Positions 43,815 through 52,625 of a stretch of DNA of 64,000 nt are shown in pieces; the first letter of the stretch is position 1, and the number at the start of each line of letters is the position of its first letter. The translations under genes and the position numbers were made by a program. This stretch comes from Actinoplanes campanulatus (GTDB lineage: Bacteria; Actinomycetota; Actinomycetes; Mycobacteriales; Micromonosporaceae). The stretch covers positions 36,114 to 100,113 of the forward strand of contig NZ_BMPW01000030.1 of NCBI RefSeq assembly GCF_014647795.1. The letters are read 5' to 3'. Under the pieces are notes generated by a model that had not been told where the DNA came from, searched no databases, and saw only the letters and a list, made by a program, of their open reading frames with translations.

Positions 43815-45053
43815 CTACCTCCGGGCTTGCACGAGTACGCGGACGGCGGGCGCCAGGAACTGGCACAGCGCCACGAGCAGCAGCAACGATGTGGCGATCC
43901 GGGCGTACGGGCCGGTCGGCAGCAGGAACGCCAGCAGCGCGGCGTTGGCCATCGCGACCCGCTGCGCCCAGTTCCGGTCCAGCGCCGCGCTCCTCTCCCG
44001 GGCCACGGCCGGGCCGCCGCCGAGCACCATCGGCAGCAGGTACGCCAGCGACCCGAGCAGCACCTGCGCCACCGCCCCGGCCAGCAGCGGCAGCAGCACG
44101 ATGCCGAACCGGTCCACGGCCGCGTCCGGGCCGCCCGAGGTCAGCAGCGTCCACCCGTCCAGCCCGAGCGCCGCCAGCAGCCAGGCCGCCCCGGCCGCGA
44201 TCGACCAGGCGGCGAACGACTCCGGCGGTTTGGCCAGCCCGACCCGTACCGCCGGGATCGCGGTCCGGACCACGGCCGCCGCGATCAGGCCCAGCCCGGC
44301 GGCCGTCACCACCGGCCACCAGGCGAGCACCGCCACCGCCAGCAGGACCAGGCCGGACACCGCGAGCGGCAGCGCGATCCGGGCCGCGGCGACCGCGTCG
44401 CCGGCCATCCGGGTCCGCAGCACGGTCGGCCAGAACGTGAGGATCGTGCCGAGGATGGTCAGCATGATCCAGCCGAGCAGGTTCACGTGGGCGTGGAACA
44501 GGATCAGCCGGGACCGGGCCGCGTCGTCGGTGACCAGCATCCACGCGCCCGCCGGGATTCCGGTCAGCAGCGCCACGGCCGCCGCCACGTAGTAGTGCAC
44601 GGTCACCGCGAACCGGGCCGGCAGCGCCGACCGCAGCCGGGCGGTCAACCACCACAGATGCGCGGCCACCGCCGCGAACACCGCGGCCGCGCCGCCCACG
44701 CCGATCCAGGGCAGGTCCGCGGCGCCACCGGCCAGAACGGCCAGAACCCCGGCGTTGAGCAGGATCAGCCGGATCGCCTCACCGGTACGCCGGGTGGGCG
44801 CCGGGGCCCGCAGCACGGCCACCGTGAAGTGGGCGCCCCACACCAGGATGGCGTTGGTGGCCGCGCCGAGCAGCAGCATGTGGATCGCCAGCCACCGCCA
44901 CGTGGGCAGCATCGGATGGGCGAACGCCAGCGCCACCAGACCGGCCAGATACATCAACGGCAACGCCCCGGTACGCCGGTGCCAGCCGGCCCGCCCGTTC
45001 ATGCCACCCCCGCCCAGGCCCGCCGGGACCGGGTGACCACGCAGCCTGTTCAT
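43815..45053 (-). CDS. Polytopic membrane protein of the copper-oxidase operon
   Basis: A 412-residue protein with about 11-12 hydrophobic helices and conserved-looking histidines inside membrane segments (AIHMLLLGAATNAILVWGAHF, TVHYYVAAA, FHAHVNLLGW, a pattern recalling haem- or copper-binding membrane proteins). In actinobacteria similar proteins sit next to NirK-like oxidases; the biochemical role is not established. The ATG at 45053 overlaps the previous stop by 4 bases (ATGA). A second in-frame ATG at 45002 has a run of G before it and lies in the other copy of a 51-base duplication, so either may be used. Confidence 0.75.
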   Translation of the reverse strand: MNRLRGHPVPAGLGGGGMNGRAGWHRRTGALPLMYLAGLVALAFAHPMLPTWRWLAIHMLLLGAATNAILVWGAHFTVAVLRAPAPTRRTGEAIRLILLNAGVLAVLAGGAADLPWIGVGGAAAVFAAVAAHLWWLTARLRSALPARFAVTVHYYVAAAVALLTGIPAGAWMLVTDDAARSRLILFHAHVNLLGWIMLTILGTILTFWPTVLRTRMAGDAVAAARIALPLAVSGLVLLAVAVLAWWPVVTAAGLGLIAAAVVRTAIPAVRVGLAKPPESFAAWSIAAGAAWLLAALGLDGWTLLTSGGPDAAVDRFGIVLLPLLAGAVAQVLLGSLAYLLPMVLGGGPAVARERSAALDRNWAQRVAMANAALLAFLLPTGPYARIATSLLLLVALCQFLAPAVRVLVQARR

Positions 45054-45098
45054 GCCATCACCGCCCAGGCTCGCCGGGACAGGGTGACCGCGCAGCCC
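44997..45098. repeat. 51-base tandem duplication spanning a gene junction
   Basis: Copies 44997-45047 and 45048-45098 differ at only a few positions. The unit includes the end of the NnrS-like gene and the start of the next membrane-protein gene. Being 17 codons long, it keeps frame and offers two start codons in tandem. Confidence 0.85.
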
Positions 45099-46120
45099 GC
45101 GAAGGTCAGCACGGCCAGAATGTTCGCGGTCCCGGCGAAGCGCCACACCGGCTCCAGCCCGGCGGCGTCCCCGGCCACCACCCGGACCAGCAGCGACAGG
45201 TGCAGCAGGGCGAGCGGCAGGTACAGCACCGGGTGGTACGGCAGTGGGCGGCGCACCACCGCAGGCAGGATCACCGGCGCGTGCACGAAGATCATCGACA
45301 GCACGAAGCCGAGGAACACGGCGTGCAGCGTCGCGTCGTACCGGGGACCGTCGGCCACCGGGCCGGCGCCCGCCCACAGCAGCCCGGCCACCGCCAGCCA
45401 CCCGTAGCCGGCCAGCAGGCCCACCGCGATGTACCGGGGGAGACCGGTCGCCCGGACGGTGCGGCGGGCCACGTCGTAGGCGGCCAACCAGGCGGTCACC
45501 GCGAGCAGCGCCAGCCCGAACAGCCGGGTGCCCGCCTCCGGCCGGACCGTGGCCGCGGTCGCCGCGAACACCAGCGCCGACATCACCGTCAGGAACCAGC
45601 GCTCGGCGGCGGGGGAGCGCAACGCCACATGGGCCAGTTCCAGGCGCTCACCCGCGATCGTGCCGACCACGAACACCACCATCCACGGCACGATCTCGGC
45701 GACCGGGTAACCGGCCAGCCACAGCAGGGTGGCGGCGTACCAGCCGAACGCCCCGGCCGCCTGGGCCAGCAGGGCCGCCGACTGCTGCCGCGCCCACAGC
45801 GCCCGGTAGACGCCGAGCAGACCGACCGACGCCAGCATCAGGGCCGCCCGGCCGATCAGGACCGGACCGAACACCAGCAGCATCAGGGCGCCCGCCGCCG
45901 AGCAGGCCGGGGCCAGCAGCGCCCAGGTGCGGCGCAGGGCGACGGCCCGCTCCACGGCCACCAGCGTGCCGGCGAAACCGAACACCATCACCGGGCCGTG
46001 CACCTCGTCGACCGGGCCGGGTGGCGCCGGCACCGGCACGCCGAGCAGCAGCAGGGCGCCGTACAGGCCGCCGAGCAGGGCGAGCGCGGCGCCGGCCAGA
46101 ACGGGAAGCCGGATCCTCAC
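45050..46120 (-). CDS. NnrS-like polytopic membrane protein
   Basis: A 356-residue protein with about 12 hydrophobic helices. Histidine-bearing blocks EVHGPVMVFGFAGTLVAVERAVAL and LHAVFLGFVLSMIFVHAPVILPAV resemble NnrS, a haem/copper membrane protein linked to nitric-oxide stress and denitrification. The start is GTG at 46120. It is coupled to the next membrane protein by an ATGA overlap and forms an operon with the NirK-like oxidase. The NnrS assignment rests on these blocks only. Confidence 0.65.
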   Translation of the reverse strand: MRIRLPVLAGAALALLGGLYGALLLLGVPVPAPPGPVDEVHGPVMVFGFAGTLVAVERAVALRRTWALLAPACSAAGALMLLVFGPVLIGRAALMLASVGLLGVYRALWARQQSAALLAQAAGAFGWYAATLLWLAGYPVAEIVPWMVVFVVGTIAGERLELAHVALRSPAAERWFLTVMSALVFAATAATVRPEAGTRLFGLALLAVTAWLAAYDVARRTVRATGLPRYIAVGLLAGYGWLAVAGLLWAGAGPVADGPRYDATLHAVFLGFVLSMIFVHAPVILPAVVRRPLPYHPVLYLPLALLHLSLLVRVVAGDAAGLEPVWRFAGTANILAVLTFAGCAVTLSRRAWAVMA

Positions 46121-46171
46121 GACCCGAACGCTAGGCCGCCGGCGGTCCCGCCCGGCAGGGCCGATGGGCCC

Positions 46172-46792
46172 CTACGGCTCCTGCACCATGAAGGAACTCG
46201 CCTTCGGGAAACCGGCCGAGCCGTCCGGCTTGTCGATGTAGAGCTTCTCGCCGCGCCGGTGCACCAGATACTCCGGGTAGTTCTTCGAGCGCAGCCGGAC
46301 CGTACCGATCGCGGTGCCCGCCTCCTGGCAGAAGGTGGCGTCCGCGCGGAACAGGTCCGAGTCCTCCGCGACGTCGAAGCGCAGCCGGAAGTCGTAGTGG
46401 CGCAGGTGGCGGCCGTCCTCGGTGCGGAACGAGTAGCATGTGCCGTCGGCCAGGCCGGGAACCACGGTCAGCGGCAGCGGGTCGACAGTGGACAGCGCCG
46501 CGAAATCGCCGCCGGTGGTCAGATAGGTGCCGGGGTCGCCGAGCGGGGACACCACCCAGGTGCCGGCGGCCAGCTGGGCCGGGACGGAACCGGTCGCGGC
46601 CGGCGACGGCGGCGCGGTGGCCGCGGGCGGCGCGGATTCCGCCCGGTCGGCGCCGCCGGTGGAGTTCCAGGCCACGAAACCCACCACGAGCACGGCGACG
46701 GCGGCCACACCGACGATGATCGGCATCACCGGAGGTGTACGGCGAGTCTGCCCGTAGACGGTGCCCGAGGGCTCAGGAGCCTGGTCGATCAT
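46172..46792 (-). CDS. Single-pass membrane protein with AbfB (CBM42-like) domain
   Basis: A 206-residue protein: short cytoplasmic N-terminus, one membrane helix (MPIIVGVAAVAVLVVGFVAW, around 23-42), an Ala/Pro/Ser linker, then a beta-trefoil domain (about 110-206) with the AbfB pattern (RHLRHYDFRLRFD ... DSDLFRADATF ... KNYPEYLVHR). AbfB domains bind arabinofuranose side chains. It lies 51 bases upstream of the NnrS-like gene on the same strand and may be co-transcribed, although a link between arabinose binding and copper redox proteins is not obvious. Confidence 0.78.
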   Translation of the reverse strand: MIDQAPEPSGTVYGQTRRTPPVMPIIVGVAAVAVLVVGFVAWNSTGGADRAESAPPAATAPPSPAATGSVPAQLAAGTWVVSPLGDPGTYLTTGGDFAALSTVDPLPLTVVPGLADGTCYSFRTEDGRHLRHYDFRLRFDVAEDSDLFRADATFCQEAGTAIGTVRLRSKNYPEYLVHRRGEKLYIDKPDGSAGFPKASSFMVQEP

Positions 46793-46905
46793 GGCGGTGA
46801 CCCTAGCCGGTTGCGGCCGCCGGACGCGAAGAGCGTCCCACTGTCCATCCTGGTCTCGACGCTGCGCAACCTCACCGCAACCATTCGCCGATATCGTGAT
46901 GTGCC

Positions 46906-47550
46906 GTGAAGCTTGCTCCGGCGGACGACTTCTACCTGGCAGCCCACGACGGCATCGGCGGGCGGCTCCTGATCACCGGTGAGCTGCTCGGCGCGGGCCT
47001 GGGCGCCGCACTGCTCGGTGAGCTGATGTTCTGGCGCCGACTGCACCCGGACGGCGACGTGGTGCACGTGATCGACCCGCGGCCGACCGGCGACCGGGCC
47101 ACCCTGGTCCTGCTGGAACGACTCGCCGCCACCCCCGGCCCGCACGCCCTGCGGCGGTGGATCGCCCACCTGGCCACCAGCGGCATGGCGGTCGACCTGG
47201 TGGAGAAGCGGCTGATCGCGGCGGGGGCCATCCGGTGGGAGGCGAAGCGGCGGTTGCTCGGCTCCCACCCGCCGCAGCTGGTGTTCGCCGACCCGAAGAG
47301 CACCGGTGAGCCGACCACCCGGATCCGGACACACCTGTCGTACAACGAGACGCTGGAGACCGCCGACCTGATGCTCGCCACGCTGATCATCGCGACCGGC
47401 CTGGACGCGTACGTGCTGGACACCTGCAACCCGCGGGACCGGGCCCGGCTGTTCGACCAGTTCCGCCGCCACCTGCCGCGGGCGCTCGGTGATCTGGCCG
47501 GTCAGGCGAAGGGGGCCGCCGAGGACCTCGCGGCTACTCGCATCGCCTGA
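46906..47550 (+). CDS. GPP34 (GOLPH3-like) family protein
   Basis: A 214-residue protein starting at GTG. The family blocks are DDFYLAAHD, LLGAGLGAALLGELM, LVEKRLIAAGAIRW and LSYNETLETADLMLATLIIATGLD. In eukaryotes GPP34 proteins bind phosphoinositides. Actinobacteria carry many copies whose role is unknown; membrane-lipid association is presumed. Divergent from the AbfB gene. Confidence 0.9.
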   Translation: MKLAPADDFYLAAHDGIGGRLLITGELLGAGLGAALLGELMFWRRLHPDGDVVHVIDPRPTGDRATLVLLERLAATPGPHALRRWIAHLATSGMAVDLVEKRLIAAGAIRWEAKRRLLGSHPPQLVFADPKSTGEPTTRIRTHLSYNETLETADLMLATLIIATGLDAYVLDTCNPRDRARLFDQFRRHLPRALGDLAGQAKGAAEDLAATRIA

Positions 47551-47610
47551 CCGGCGGGGATACGCTCACTCCATCCGTTCGGCCCTGTCGTAGCGGGCGG
47601 TCCGGGGACG

Positions 47611-47913
47611 ATGGTGTTGTCGATGGAGGTGGCCGCCGTGCTCATCATTCTCGTCATCGTCGTGACCGTGGCCCTGGTTCTCGCCAGCGCCTTCTGGCCG
47701 GAACCGGAACCGGAACAGGAACCGGCCGGGACGGAGACCGGCCCGGCGACGGTCCCCGAACCGCCGACCGGACCGACCACCCTGGAGGGCGCCCTCGTCG
47801 CCCAGCTGATCAGCGGCGAGATCAGCGCCCGCCAGTACCGGCGCGCCGTCGCGAAGCTGGCCGCCCGCGACGACCAGCGGCAGCCGGTCCGGCCGCCGAC
47901 CGGTCTCGTCTAG
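47611..47913 (+). CDS. Small single-helix membrane protein
   Basis: 100 residues: an N-terminal hydrophobic helix (VAAVLIILVIVVTVALVLAS), an acidic Pro/Glu linker (PEPEPEQEPAG), and a short helical C-terminus resembling an SHOCT-like motif (LISGEISARQYRRAVAKLA). ATG at 47611 or 47623. Function unknown; it follows the GPP34 gene by 60 bases. Confidence 0.6.
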   Translation: MVLSMEVAAVLIILVIVVTVALVLASAFWPEPEPEQEPAGTETGPATVPEPPTGPTTLEGALVAQLISGEISARQYRRAVAKLAARDDQRQPVRPPTGLV

Positions 47914-47920
47914 GCCGCGC

Positions 47921-49012
47921 TCACTGGCAGCCGAGGCCCTCCTTGTAGCCCTCCGGCGCCTTGTTCTTCTTAATCATCTGATCCACCGTGTCCCAGATCG
48001 CCTCCGGCCAGTCACCCTCGGCGTTCATGTCCTGGAGGACCTTCCACCGGTGGCTGCTCTGCAGGGCGGCCGCGGCCTGACCCTGTGCCTCCTTGTCGCC
48101 GGCCTCCTCGGCCCGGGACCACTCGGCGATCCAGCTACAGGTCACCTGGCCGGTCACGGCGGCCCCGAAGTGGTACGGCGAGTTCGCGCCGTCCACGTTC
48201 ACCGCGGACACGTCGAAGCCGGGCGGGATCGGGATGTCGGCGAGCACCTTGGCGGCCTCCTCGCGGACCTTGCCCGGAGTGACCACCTCCGGCGGCAACG
48301 CGGCCAGGAACGCCTTCGCGTCGACCCGCTTCACGGCGGCCAGCAGGGCGTCGAACTCGGACCGCTCCCAGCCGCTGCTGGTGCGTAACTCGACGAAGGA
48401 GCTGTCGACCGGCTTCAGCATGGCCGCCCAATCGCCGCCACCGTAGGTGAACACGCTCGCCTCGGTGCCGGCCACCGTGGTCGGCTCCGGCTTGCTGACC
48501 TCCAGCCGGTCCTTGTAGTAGCTGTCGTACTGGTCGGCCTTGTACCAGTTCATCTGGACCGACCGGTTCCCGTCGACGAACTCGATCGTGCCTTCGGCGG
48601 CGGCGAACCCGTACACCGTGGTGATCTTCCAGCCGGGCTGGCCGACCAGCAGGCGCGGATGCTCCTGCGCGGCCTTCAGATCCAGCTCGTACCCACCACC
48701 CGCGCCACCGGTATCCGAACTCGGCAGGCCGAGCGGCCCGGACCAGGCGCCGGGGGTGGCGCCGTTCTCCGGCTGGTCGCGCAGCAGGGCGGTGGCGCCG
48801 ATGACACCGGTGACGACGGCCGCGGCGGCCACCGCACTGGCCAGGCGACGGGACAGGCCGCGGCGCGGCGCCCGGCTCTCGACGACATCGAGCTTCGGTG
48901 TGGACATGATCTCCTCCAGGAGCTGCTGCTCCGCCCCGCCGAGGCGGGCGACGAGACCGGGACGGTAGGGGTCGGCGTCTCGAACCTTGCGGTCGAGGTG
49001 CTTGTCGGTCAT
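47921..49012 (-). CDS. Membrane-bound partner of ECF sigma factor (CU044_5270-like)
   Basis: A 363-residue protein: cytoplasmic N-terminus of about 50 residues, one membrane helix (LASAVAAAAVVTGVIGATALL, around 56-77), and a large extracellular domain of about 280 residues. This layout, overlapping an ECF sigma gene by 4 bases, is that of actinobacterial CU044_5270-type proteins, which occupy the anti-sigma position. No zinc-binding anti-sigma motif is visible, so inhibition of the sigma factor is inferred only from context. Confidence 0.78.
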   Translation of the reverse strand: MTDKHLDRKVRDADPYRPGLVARLGGAEQQLLEEIMSTPKLDVVESRAPRRGLSRRLASAVAAAAVVTGVIGATALLRDQPENGATPGAWSGPLGLPSSDTGGAGGGYELDLKAAQEHPRLLVGQPGWKITTVYGFAAAEGTIEFVDGNRSVQMNWYKADQYDSYYKDRLEVSKPEPTTVAGTEASVFTYGGGDWAAMLKPVDSSFVELRTSSGWERSEFDALLAAVKRVDAKAFLAALPPEVVTPGKVREEAAKVLADIPIPPGFDVSAVNVDGANSPYHFGAAVTGQVTCSWIAEWSRAEEAGDKEAQGQAAAALQSSHRWKVLQDMNAEGDWPEAIWDTVDQMIKKNKAPEGYKEGLGCQ

Positions 49013-49575
49013 CGGCCCTCCTCCGGGACGATCGCGGTCAGGACGTCGAGTACATGTCCGGGCGGTGCCAGATCGTCACCGATCATTTCGCGCATCCGCG
49101 ACCGGGCCCGTGACAGCCGCGTGCGCACCGCGGCCGCGCTGGCCCCCACCACCTCCGCGATCTCACGCGGCTGCAGACCCTCCCACACGGTCAGCGTGAG
49201 CACCTCACGGTCCGTCTCGGCAAGGCGGGACAGAGCATCCTGTACGGCCAGACGCTGCGGAACCTCGCTACCCGGATCACGGGTCACGATGGCGGTCAGT
49301 CGCTGGCGCAGGCGCTCGCCGAGCCGTTCCCGGCGGACGCCGCCGCGATGATGGTTGGCCAGAACCCGGCGGGCCACGCCGTACAGCCAGAGTTTGATCT
49401 CGTCGTCCGGTGGCAGCTCGCGGCTGCGGCGCCAGGCCACGAGGAACGTCTCGGCGACCACGTCCGCGGCGTCCTCCGGCTGATCCACGCGCCGCAACGC
49501 GTACGCCAGGAGCGCCTCGAAGTTGCCGGCGTAGACGCGCCGGAATCGGTCTTCCTGTTCAGTCCCAGAACCCAC
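49009..49575 (-). CDS. ECF RNA polymerase sigma factor
   Basis: A 188-residue sigma-70-family protein, GTG start. Region 2 covers about residues 12-80 (DAADVVAETFLVAWRR, then KLWLYGVARRVLANHHR) and region 4 about 115-165 (LSRLAETDREVLTLTVWEGLQPREIAEVVG, then AVRTRLSRARSRMR). It directs RNA polymerase to stress-type promoters. The stop overlaps the partner gene's start (ATGA), the classical sigma/regulator arrangement. Confidence 0.93.
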   Translation of the reverse strand: MGSGTEQEDRFRRVYAGNFEALLAYALRRVDQPEDAADVVAETFLVAWRRSRELPPDDEIKLWLYGVARRVLANHHRGGVRRERLGERLRQRLTAIVTRDPGSEVPQRLAVQDALSRLAETDREVLTLTVWEGLQPREIAEVVGASAAAVRTRLSRARSRMREMIGDDLAPPGHVLDVLTAIVPEEGR

Positions 49576-49636
49576 GTCACGTCCATGTCCGGTCGAGGGC
49601 CGAACGTTACAGCAGTATCGGCCCCCGACCGTGCTG

Positions 49637-50698
49637 TCAGCTCACCCCGAAGCGGTAGATCGTGATGGACCGGTACTCCTGGCCGGGGCGCAGCACCGTG
49701 GACGGGAAGTTCGCGTGGTTCGGCGAGTCCGGGAAGTGCTGCGTCTCCAGCGCGAACCCGTCACCCTGCCGGTACGGCCGGCCGCTGCCGCCGATGATCG
49801 TGCCGTCCAGGAAGTTGCCGGAGTAGAACTGCATGCCCGGCTCGGTGGTCAGCACCGTCAGGGTGCGGCCGCTCACCGGCTCCACCACGAAGGCGGCCGA
49901 CTCCGGCTCGCCGTCGCGCGGGCGCAGCACCCAGTTGTGGTCGTAGCCACGCCCGTACAGCATCTGGGTCTCACCGGCCCGGATGCGGCCGCCGATCGTG
50001 GCCGGATCGCGGAAGTCCAGCGCCGTTCCGGCCACCTCCGCGATCTTCCCGGTCGGGATGAGGCCCGCACCGACCGGCGTGAACTCGTCGGCGTCGATGC
50101 GCAGCACGTGGTCGTAGACGTGCCCCTCGCCCTCGCCGGCCAGGTTGAAGTAGCTGTGGTTGGTCAGGTTCACCACGGTCGCCGCGTCGGTGGTGGCCAG
50201 GTAGTCGATGCGCAGGCCACCCTCCGCGGACAGGGTGTAGGTGACCGTCATGCTCAGCTCACCCGGGAAGCCCTGGTCACCGGCCGGGCTGACGTGGGTG
50301 AGCGCGATCCCGCCGTCCACCTCGGTGGCCGCCCAGATCATCTTGTCGAAGCCGGTCGTGCCGCCGTGCAGGCTGTTCACGCCGTCGTTGACCGGGGTCT
50401 GGTAGGTGACGCCGTCGAGGGTGAAGCGGCCCTCGGCGATCCGGTTGCCGAACCGGCCGATGATCGCGCCGAAATACGGGCCCGGGTTGTCCAGGTAGCC
50501 CTGCAGGGTGTCGAAACCCAGTGCCACGTTCGCGGTCTCGCCGTCACGGTCCGGCGTCTCGATCGACTGGACGATGCCGCCGTAGGTGATGACCCGCACC
50601 CGCAGCCCTCGACCGTTGTCGAGGGTGAGGCGCTCGACGGGGCCATCCGGCGTGGAACCCCACGCCTCACGGGTGATCGCGACAGCATCCGATGACAT
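49637..50698 (-). CDS. galM: Aldose 1-epimerase (galactose mutarotase)
   Basis: A 353-residue cytoplasmic enzyme. Active-site blocks are FGAIIGRFGNRIAEGRF, NDGVNSLHGGTTGFDK (first His), VVNLTNHSYFNLAG (catalytic His), GYDHNWVL and FALETQHFPDSPNHANFP (catalytic Glu). It interconverts alpha and beta anomers of galactose or glucose and would serve the galactose released by the GH30/GH2 pair, though it is not in their operon. The ATG at 50698 is preferred over an upstream in-frame start in low-complexity sequence. Confidence 0.92.
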   Translation of the reverse strand: MSSDAVAITREAWGSTPDGPVERLTLDNGRGLRVRVITYGGIVQSIETPDRDGETANVALGFDTLQGYLDNPGPYFGAIIGRFGNRIAEGRFTLDGVTYQTPVNDGVNSLHGGTTGFDKMIWAATEVDGGIALTHVSPAGDQGFPGELSMTVTYTLSAEGGLRIDYLATTDAATVVNLTNHSYFNLAGEGEGHVYDHVLRIDADEFTPVGAGLIPTGKIAEVAGTALDFRDPATIGGRIRAGETQMLYGRGYDHNWVLRPRDGEPESAAFVVEPVSGRTLTVLTTEPGMQFYSGNFLDGTIIGGSGRPYRQGDGFALETQHFPDSPNHANFPSTVLRPGQEYRSITIYRFGVS

Positions 50699-50821
50699 GG
50701 GGGAGACACTCCAGACTTTCGGCGGCGGGCAGCCTTCTCGGCAGCGTGCGGCCGCAGCATATCGCCCGGGCGCCGCCGTGTGGGAGCGCTCCACAACAGG
50801 TGGGACGGAGCCCTCCGCCGA

Positions 50822-51391
50822 TCAGTCCAGGAAGTCGAGCACCCGCCGAAGCAGGAGGGTGGTGGCCTCGCGGTCGTAGGACGGCAGCGTAAGGTCGGCG
50901 AAATAGTGCTGGTCACCGGGGTAGAGGAACAGCTCCGCGGACTTGCTCCGGGCGACGATGTCACGGGCCGCGTCGAGGTCACCCTCGTCGGCGAAGATCG
51001 GATCCCGGTCCATGCCGTGGATCTGGACCGGCACGTCGTCGGGCCACGCCGTGCCGAACTCGGACGCCGGAACGCAGGAGTAGAACAGCAGCGCGCCACG
51101 GGCGCCGGGCCGGGTCTGCGCCAGCTTCTGCGCGGGCAGCACGCCGAGCGAGAAACCGGCGTAGACCAGCTCGGCCGGCAGGTCCCGAACCGCGCGGACG
51201 CCGCGCTCGATCACCTCACCGAACCCGATCCGCTCGGCGTTGCGAACGCCCTCGGGCAGCGTCGCGAAGGTCTCGCCCTCGAACAGGTCCGGCGTGTGCA
51301 CGACGTGACCCGCGGCACGCAGGTCGTCGGCGAAAGCGGTGACACCGGGCGTCAGCCCCAGCGCGTGGTGGAACAGGACGACCTCGGCCAT
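50822..51391 (-). CDS. Dienelactone hydrolase-family alpha/beta hydrolase
   Basis: A 189-residue alpha/beta hydrolase. The nucleophile elbow is YAGFSLGV (serine rather than the cysteine of true dienelactone hydrolases); the acid is in the FADEGDLDAA region and the histidine in GDQHYFAD. Such proteins hydrolyse esters or lactones; the substrate is unknown. It lies 9 bases downstream of the RtcB-like gene on the same strand and is probably co-transcribed with it. Confidence 0.85.
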   Translation of the reverse strand: MAEVVLFHHALGLTPGVTAFADDLRAAGHVVHTPDLFEGETFATLPEGVRNAERIGFGEVIERGVRAVRDLPAELVYAGFSLGVLPAQKLAQTRPGARGALLFYSCVPASEFGTAWPDDVPVQIHGMDRDPIFADEGDLDAARDIVARSKSAELFLYPGDQHYFADLTLPSYDREATTLLLRRVLDFLD

Positions 51392-51400
51392 ACCGGCATT

Positions 51401-52576
51401 CTAATCGCCCTTGACGTTGACCAGCTGGCGTAGCGTGTGGCGGATCTCCACCAGGTCGGCGGCATCCCGCATGACCACGTCGATCGGCTTGTACGCCTGC
51501 GGGATCTCGTCGAGGAACGCGTCGGTGTCCCGGAACTCGATGCCCTTCATCGCCTTCCGGAGCTGCTCCCGGGTGAACGTCTTGCGTGCCCTCGTCCGCG
51601 AGTACGCCCGCCCGGCGCCGTGCGGTGACGAGTTCAGCGACATGGCGTCACCCTTGCCGACCACCACGTACGAGGCGTCGCCCATCGACCCGGGGATCAG
51701 ACCGGGCACCCCGCGGGCCGCGTTGATCGCACCCTTGCGGGACAGCCACACCGTCTCGCCGAAGTGCGTCTCCCGTTCGGTGTAGTTGTGGTGGCACTGC
51801 ACCCGCTCCACCTCGTCGACCGGCCCGCCCACGAACTCCGCGAAGGAGGCGATCACCCGGTCCATCATCTCGTCCCGGTTGACCAGTGCGAAGTTCTGCG
51901 CCCATCGCAGCTCCCGCAGGTAGACGTCGAACTCCTCGGTGCCCTCCACGAGGTAGGCGAGATCCGGATGGGGCACGCTGATCCCGCCACGGGTGACGAA
52001 CTCCTGCGCCACCCGGATGTGATGGCTCGCGATCTTGTTACCGACGCCCCGCGACCCGGAGTGCAGGAACAGCCACACCGTCCCGGACTCGTCCCGGCAC
52101 ACCTCGATGAAGTGGTTGCCGCTGCCCAGCGAGCCGAGCTGGAGTTCCCAGTTCTTCGCGTACCGGCCCGGGTCGAAACCGGCCCTCGCTGCCTCGGCGG
52201 ACAGTCGCCCCACCCGCTCGCGCGCCGAATCGGTCAGCCTCTGGTTGTTCGACCCGGCCGACAGCGGCACCGCCCGCTCGATCGAGGTACGCAGCGTGCT
52301 CAGCTTCGGCGGCAGGTCATCCCGGTGATAGCGGGTCCGGACGGCGGCCATCCCGCAGCCGATGTCCACGCCGACCGCGGCCGGGATGATCGCGCCACGG
52401 GTCGGGATCACCGAACCGACCGTGGCGCCCTTGCCCAGATGCGCGTCCGGCATCAGCGCGATGTGCGGGTGGATGAACGGCAGCTGCGACGCCAGCTCGG
52501 CCTGCCGCCGGGTCTCGTCCTCGAGGAGGCTCGCCCAGTTCATCAGACGGCTGTTGATCTGCTGCACCCCGCCCAC
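51401..52576 (-). CDS. rtcB: RtcB-family RNA ligase
   Basis: A 391-residue protein with the RtcB metal and guanylylation motifs: MPDAHLGKG, GVDIGCGMA (metal Cys), LGSGNHFIEV, LHSGSRGVGN, QCHHNYTE, the GSMGDASYVVVGKG loop and SSPHGAGRAYSRT with the histidine that accepts GMP. RtcB joins 2',3'-cyclic phosphate or 3'-phosphate RNA ends to 5'-OH ends, repairing cut tRNA or rRNA. GTG start at 52576; a second GTG 9 bases downstream is possible. No archease gene or RtcR regulator is adjacent. Confidence 0.92.
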   Translation of the reverse strand: MGGVQQINSRLMNWASLLEDETRRQAELASQLPFIHPHIALMPDAHLGKGATVGSVIPTRGAIIPAAVGVDIGCGMAAVRTRYHRDDLPPKLSTLRTSIERAVPLSAGSNNQRLTDSARERVGRLSAEAARAGFDPGRYAKNWELQLGSLGSGNHFIEVCRDESGTVWLFLHSGSRGVGNKIASHHIRVAQEFVTRGGISVPHPDLAYLVEGTEEFDVYLRELRWAQNFALVNRDEMMDRVIASFAEFVGGPVDEVERVQCHHNYTERETHFGETVWLSRKGAINAARGVPGLIPGSMGDASYVVVGKGDAMSLNSSPHGAGRAYSRTRARKTFTREQLRKAMKGIEFRDTDAFLDEIPQAYKPIDVVMRDAADLVEIRHTLRQLVNVKGD

Positions 52577-52625
52577 ATTAGCCGGTATTGACCTCTACCG
52601 TGGTTCAGGTTGCAGGCTCGTCACC

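Noticed and set aside
50822-51391. True dienelactone hydrolase activity
   Set aside because: The nucleophile is serine (GFSLG) rather than the cysteine of the classical enzyme, so only the family is claimed.
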